Part shown: one piece after another, positions 61,156-64,000 of the stretch | Layout of the letters: every line of letters starts with the position of its first letter | Numbering within the stretch: the first letter of the stretch is position 1 | Assembly (NCBI GenBank): GCA_018433865.1 | Contig: JAHDQJ010000006.1 | Coordinates: 62,001-126,000 of the forward strand | Reading direction: 5' to 3' | DNA: 64,000 nt | From: Spirochaetales bacterium | GTDB lineage: Bacteria; Spirochaetota; Spirochaetia; Sphaerochaetales; Sphaerochaetaceae | Translations under genes and position numbers: made by a program | Notes under the pieces: model-generated | Seen by the model: the letters and a program-made list of their open reading frames with translations, nothing else | Told to the model about the DNA's origin: nothing | The model's database searches: none

Positions 61156-63369
61156 ATGGTCCGGACCAAATACCTGTCGGAAGAAGAGAAAAAGATAGGA
61201 CAGGCGCACCTGTACCGCTCCGAAGCATGGAACGGTCTTGGTGTCTCCATGCTCGGAGACACCATCGTCTACATTCTCGCAGTCCGATTCGGAGCCGGTA
61301 ACATCGCCCTCGGGTATATCGCTTCCGCCATGTATATCGTCGGCATCATCCTTCCCATGACTTCCCGGATTTTCCGTAACAGGAACGTCGTGAGGCTGCA
61401 GACGATAAACTGGCTTCTCAGGGGATTCATCAGCCTTCTCTACCTGCTCCTGTTGTGGGTCGAAGGGACGTTTGCCGTCTCCTTGCTTCTCTTTGTCTAC
61501 ACTATGTTCTGCACATTCCGGCTGTTGGGCATGGTCTCGTACGACTATACGTTCAAGAGCATCACCACGAGCCGCAATCGCGGGCGTGTGATCGGAAACG
61601 CGAATGTGGCGTTCCAGGCAGTTACCATCATCGCCCGCTTCGTGAACTTCATCGTCACTTCGCTCCAGTCCCTCTCGGGAATCGTGGGAATGGTGGGTCT
61701 GCAGATGTTCGGCGTGGTGGCGAATACGTTCGCCTCATACCATGTGTCGAAGATTCCCTGTCGCACGACGATCGAGTACAAGAAGGGCAGGACGATGGTG
61801 GTACTCTTCAGGGAGGCCATGGCCGACAGGAACTCCCGGACCCGATTGCTAGTCTACTGGATATACATCACCGTTACCGTCGTGCTCGGGATGACCGTGG
61901 CTTTTCTCACCAAGGAGGTCGGCCTCAGCTCCAGCCTCGTATTCCTCTACGCGACAGGAGTGAGCCTCGCGGTAGTCCTGTCGGGAAGTTTCTGCAAGTT
62001 CTTCAGTGATCGGCTCGGATCCAGACCGTTGATCATTGCCAACGGATTCGCACTCGTCATCAGTATCGTGGGGTGGATCGTCGTTCCCGTGACAGCGCAG
62101 CCCTATCTCTTTTTCATCCTCGGATTGCTCACCAATTTCTTCCTTGGCGTGATCAACATCCTCATCCGTCGACTCATCTCAGCGGTCATTCCTGACGACG
62201 AGGGCGTGGGATTCAACTCGATGGTGAATTTTGTCATCGCCTTCTTCGCCCTCTTCGGCGGGTTGGCGGGAGGAGCCTTGGCTACCGTGGGACTGCGGAT
62301 TACCCATGAATTGCACATCGGCACCTTCAATCTCGGCAACTCCTACATCCTGACCCACTCGCTTGCGTTGGCCCTCGCCATGACAGGCCTGGTCCTTTCC
62401 GTCCTCCTGCGGGAGAAGGGCAGCTATTCTACCAAGGATGCAGCACAAATCATGTTCTCGCTCCACGGAATCAGGGCATTCTTGGATATGGACCGGCTGA
62501 ACAAGGCTACCGATCCGATCAAGCGCAAATCGTTGCTCCTCAGCTTGGGCACGAACCTCACTGGTGTCGCCACCGGAGAAATCCGCAGTACCCTGGCCTC
62601 TCCGTTCAGCGATGACAAAGGAGAAGTCATCAGGGGATTGTTCGACAGACCGCGCCCGTCTCTCGCGGATGACCTGATCAAGGATGCGTTCGACACCGAC
62701 TCCTATACCCAAATCGAGTCGATATTCGCACTCGGATCGCTCACGCACAATGAGAAGGTGGAGAAGGCGCTCGTCTACCTGCTCGAGCATGGTACGAATC
62801 TCTCCCGCTCCACCGCAGCCAAGTCCCTCGCCCGCGTGACCCGCGATTCACGGTATCTTACCCGTGTGGAGTCGATCAGCGATCTCGCGGTGAATACCAC
62901 CGAGGAGATGAATTTCCTGGTGGCCAGGAATATCATGGACAAGGAGGGGTCCTTCTTCGAGGAGCTGTTCCTTGCGGCGAAGAAGGGCATGAGTGCAACG
63001 TTCCGGCAGACCCGCTACTCCGTGCTGGCCCACTTTTTGGAATTCACGCCGCCGCTTGCGGAGCTCTATGAGCAGAAGAACCTGGGAAGGGAAGACTACC
63101 TTGCCGATTTCATCGAAGAGGCGAGGGATGTGGTGGAGATCGACCAGCAGCGTATCGCGATCATCAGCGCGTTCGAGCATCGGGAATGGTCGAGAATCTG
63201 GGCCATCTGTTTCTCCATGACCCGCAACCTTACGTTCAGGAATACCCGCATGCTCCATCTCTATCGTGCCGTGCAGGAGGCTCAGACCATGCCGCGTGCA
63301 CAGACCGACGGGGATGATGCGCTTGCGGCCCTCTATTTTTGCTATCACCTGAAGAAAAACTGCGATTGA
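61156..63369 (+). CDS. MFS-type membrane protein with C-terminal helical-repeat domain
   Basis: 737 residues. Residues 30-430 hold about 12 hydrophobic helices in an MFS-like order (a short loop FFSDRLGSRPL recalls the MFS motif). The last 300 residues are soluble and helical, with paired-helix spacing reminiscent of HEAT/armadillo repeats (LIKDAFDTDSYTQIESIFAL, then KALVYLLEHGTNLSRSTAAKSLARV). The substrate is unknown and the layout is unusual. The ATG at 61156 has only a weak G-rich site about 12 nt upstream. Confidence 0.75.
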   Translation: MVRTKYLSEEEKKIGQAHLYRSEAWNGLGVSMLGDTIVYILAVRFGAGNIALGYIASAMYIVGIILPMTSRIFRNRNVVRLQTINWLLRGFISLLYLLLLWVEGTFAVSLLLFVYTMFCTFRLLGMVSYDYTFKSITTSRNRGRVIGNANVAFQAVTIIARFVNFIVTSLQSLSGIVGMVGLQMFGVVANTFASYHVSKIPCRTTIEYKKGRTMVVLFREAMADRNSRTRLLVYWIYITVTVVLGMTVAFLTKEVGLSSSLVFLYATGVSLAVVLSGSFCKFFSDRLGSRPLIIANGFALVISIVGWIVVPVTAQPYLFFILGLLTNFFLGVINILIRRLISAVIPDDEGVGFNSMVNFVIAFFALFGGLAGGALATVGLRITHELHIGTFNLGNSYILTHSLALALAMTGLVLSVLLREKGSYSTKDAAQIMFSLHGIRAFLDMDRLNKATDPIKRKSLLLSLGTNLTGVATGEIRSTLASPFSDDKGEVIRGLFDRPRPSLADDLIKDAFDTDSYTQIESIFALGSLTHNEKVEKALVYLLEHGTNLSRSTAAKSLARVTRDSRYLTRVESISDLAVNTTEEMNFLVARNIMDKEGSFFEELFLAAKKGMSATFRQTRYSVLAHFLEFTPPLAELYEQKNLGREDYLADFIEEARDVVEIDQQRIAIISAFEHREWSRIWAICFSMTRNLTFRNTRMLHLYRAVQEAQTMPRAQTDGDDALAALYFCYHLKKNCD

Positions 63370-63438
63370 ACGATCAGGACTCAAGCGATCGACTTCGTCT
63401 GCGGGTATGTTGCCTACCTGATACCGGAGGTTTCCCGC

Positions 63439-64000
63439 ATGGTCCGACTATCGTTCTTGCATATGTTCATCGCCGTTTTCCTGCTCTGTGCCTTCGGGTG
63501 CGGATGCAATCTGGATGGCATGCGATCGGATGACGGAAGTGTCATGGTGATGACCTACAATGTCCAGAACCTGTTCGATCAATTCGTATCGGGCAACGAA
63601 TATCCCGAATTCACCCCAGAGGGAGGATGGAGTGCCGATGCGTATCGCATCCGTCTCGAGAGAACAGCACAGGCGATCTCGCAAGGACATGGACGGATCC
63701 CCGATGTCGTGCTGCTGCAGGAAGTCGAACATGAGAGGGTATTGCAGGAGCTTGTCGAAACACATCTGGCTAAATGGGGATTCCGTTGGTATGCCGCGAC
63801 GGATGAGCGGGACTCTCCTGTCCAGTTGGGCATGGTGAGTCGGTATCCGATCGTGGAATCCGTGTCTCACCGGGTTCACGGATCACGGCCGATCCTCGAG
63901 GGGACGGTCGATCTGGGGAACGAATATCTGACGATCCTGAACGTGCATGCCAAAAGCAGGAAGGGAGGGATCGAGGAGACGGAACAACAGCGGATGGATA
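63439..64000 (+). CDS. Endonuclease/exonuclease/phosphatase-family lipoprotein (partial)
   Basis: Runs off the window end; 187 codons are visible without a stop. A lipoprotein signal ends in AFGCGC (about 19-24). The next part, MVMTYNVQNLFDQF and VVLLQEVE, carries the metal-binding Asn and Glu of the EEP fold, followed by RYPIVES and ILNVHAKS. Similar exported EEP proteins act on nucleic acids or phospholipids. GGAGG lies 8 nt before the ATG. The frame is the continuation of the MFS strand, 69 nt later. Confidence 0.85.
   Translation, partial: MVRLSFLHMFIAVFLLCAFGCGCNLDGMRSDDGSVMVMTYNVQNLFDQFVSGNEYPEFTPEGGWSADAYRIRLERTAQAISQGHGRIPDVVLLQEVEHERVLQELVETHLAKWGFRWYAATDERDSPVQLGMVSRYPIVESVSHRVHGSRPILEGTVDLGNEYLTILNVHAKSRKGGIEETEQQRMD

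Noticed and set aside
1-64000. CRISPR arrays, rRNA genes, complete insertion sequences
   Set aside because: No regularly spaced repeats, rRNA-like stretches, transposase motifs or terminal inverted repeats were seen on reading both strands.

Overview
The window is a gene-dense bacterial chromosome segment, roughly mid-50s % G+C by eye, with almost no non-coding space. A spirochaete of the Sphaerochaeta/Treponema kind fits best. The support is a class I (archaeal-type) lysyl-tRNA synthetase, an ODP (flavodiiron-like) sensor fused to signalling domains, a RicT/S20/HU/Lnt/CinA/Rho/L31 block, many lipoprotein or exported proteins and a secreted serpin. This is inference from gene content; no rRNA or marker phylogeny was available.

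Layout. 0.1-7.3 kb: forward housekeeping block (RicT-like PSP1 protein, S20, HU, Lnt, CinA, Rho, L31, terminator). 7.3-11.5 kb: a galactokinase-like protein that has lost its catalytic residues, SurE, a YcgN-like Cys protein, then nifS-nifU behind a promoter carrying a 15-bp palindrome. 11.5-19.3 kb: TGS-uridine kinase, then a divergon. Leftward are an SCP2-like protein and two degenerate iron-alcohol-dehydrogenase homologues; rightward are a degenerate aldehyde:ferredoxin oxidoreductase homologue and an outer-membrane barrel. An inverted repeat lies between the two promoters. 19.3-24.5 kb: assorted enzymes and membrane proteins, including a ZIP transporter. 24.5-27.5 kb: zinc uptake operon znuA-znuC-znuB-zur with an operator-like palindrome on its -35. 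27.6-38.3 kb: GNAT protein and a polysaccharide cluster (deacetylase, GH16 enzyme; on the other strand a clan GH-A hydrolase, an ODP/pseudo-GGDEF/pseudo-receiver regulator and a HEAT-repeat family 2 glycosyltransferase). 38.3-45.5 kb: small exported proteins, OsmC, lipoprotein, HD-GYP response regulator, membrane methyltransferase, and a 1040-residue histidine kinase ending in a GNAT domain. 45.5-54.1 kb: xanthine-dehydrogenase-type operon, serpin, TAXI-TRAP transporter. 54.2-57.1 kb: MazG plus nuclease-helicase (DUF2075) pair beside a tRNA(CAT), a probable defence/accessory island. 57.2-64 kb: RlpA, LysRS, Era, ClpP, MFS-type protein, and the start of an endonuclease/exonuclease/phosphatase-family lipoprotein cut by the window end.

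Two themes recur. First, many proteins keep a family fold but lose catalytic or metal-binding residues (galactokinase-like, two ADH-like, AOR-like, GGDEF, receiver). Second, at least six genes have a -10 box ending 5-7 nt before the start codon and no Shine-Dalgarno sequence, predicting leaderless mRNAs. All functions are read from motifs by eye; no database search was run.
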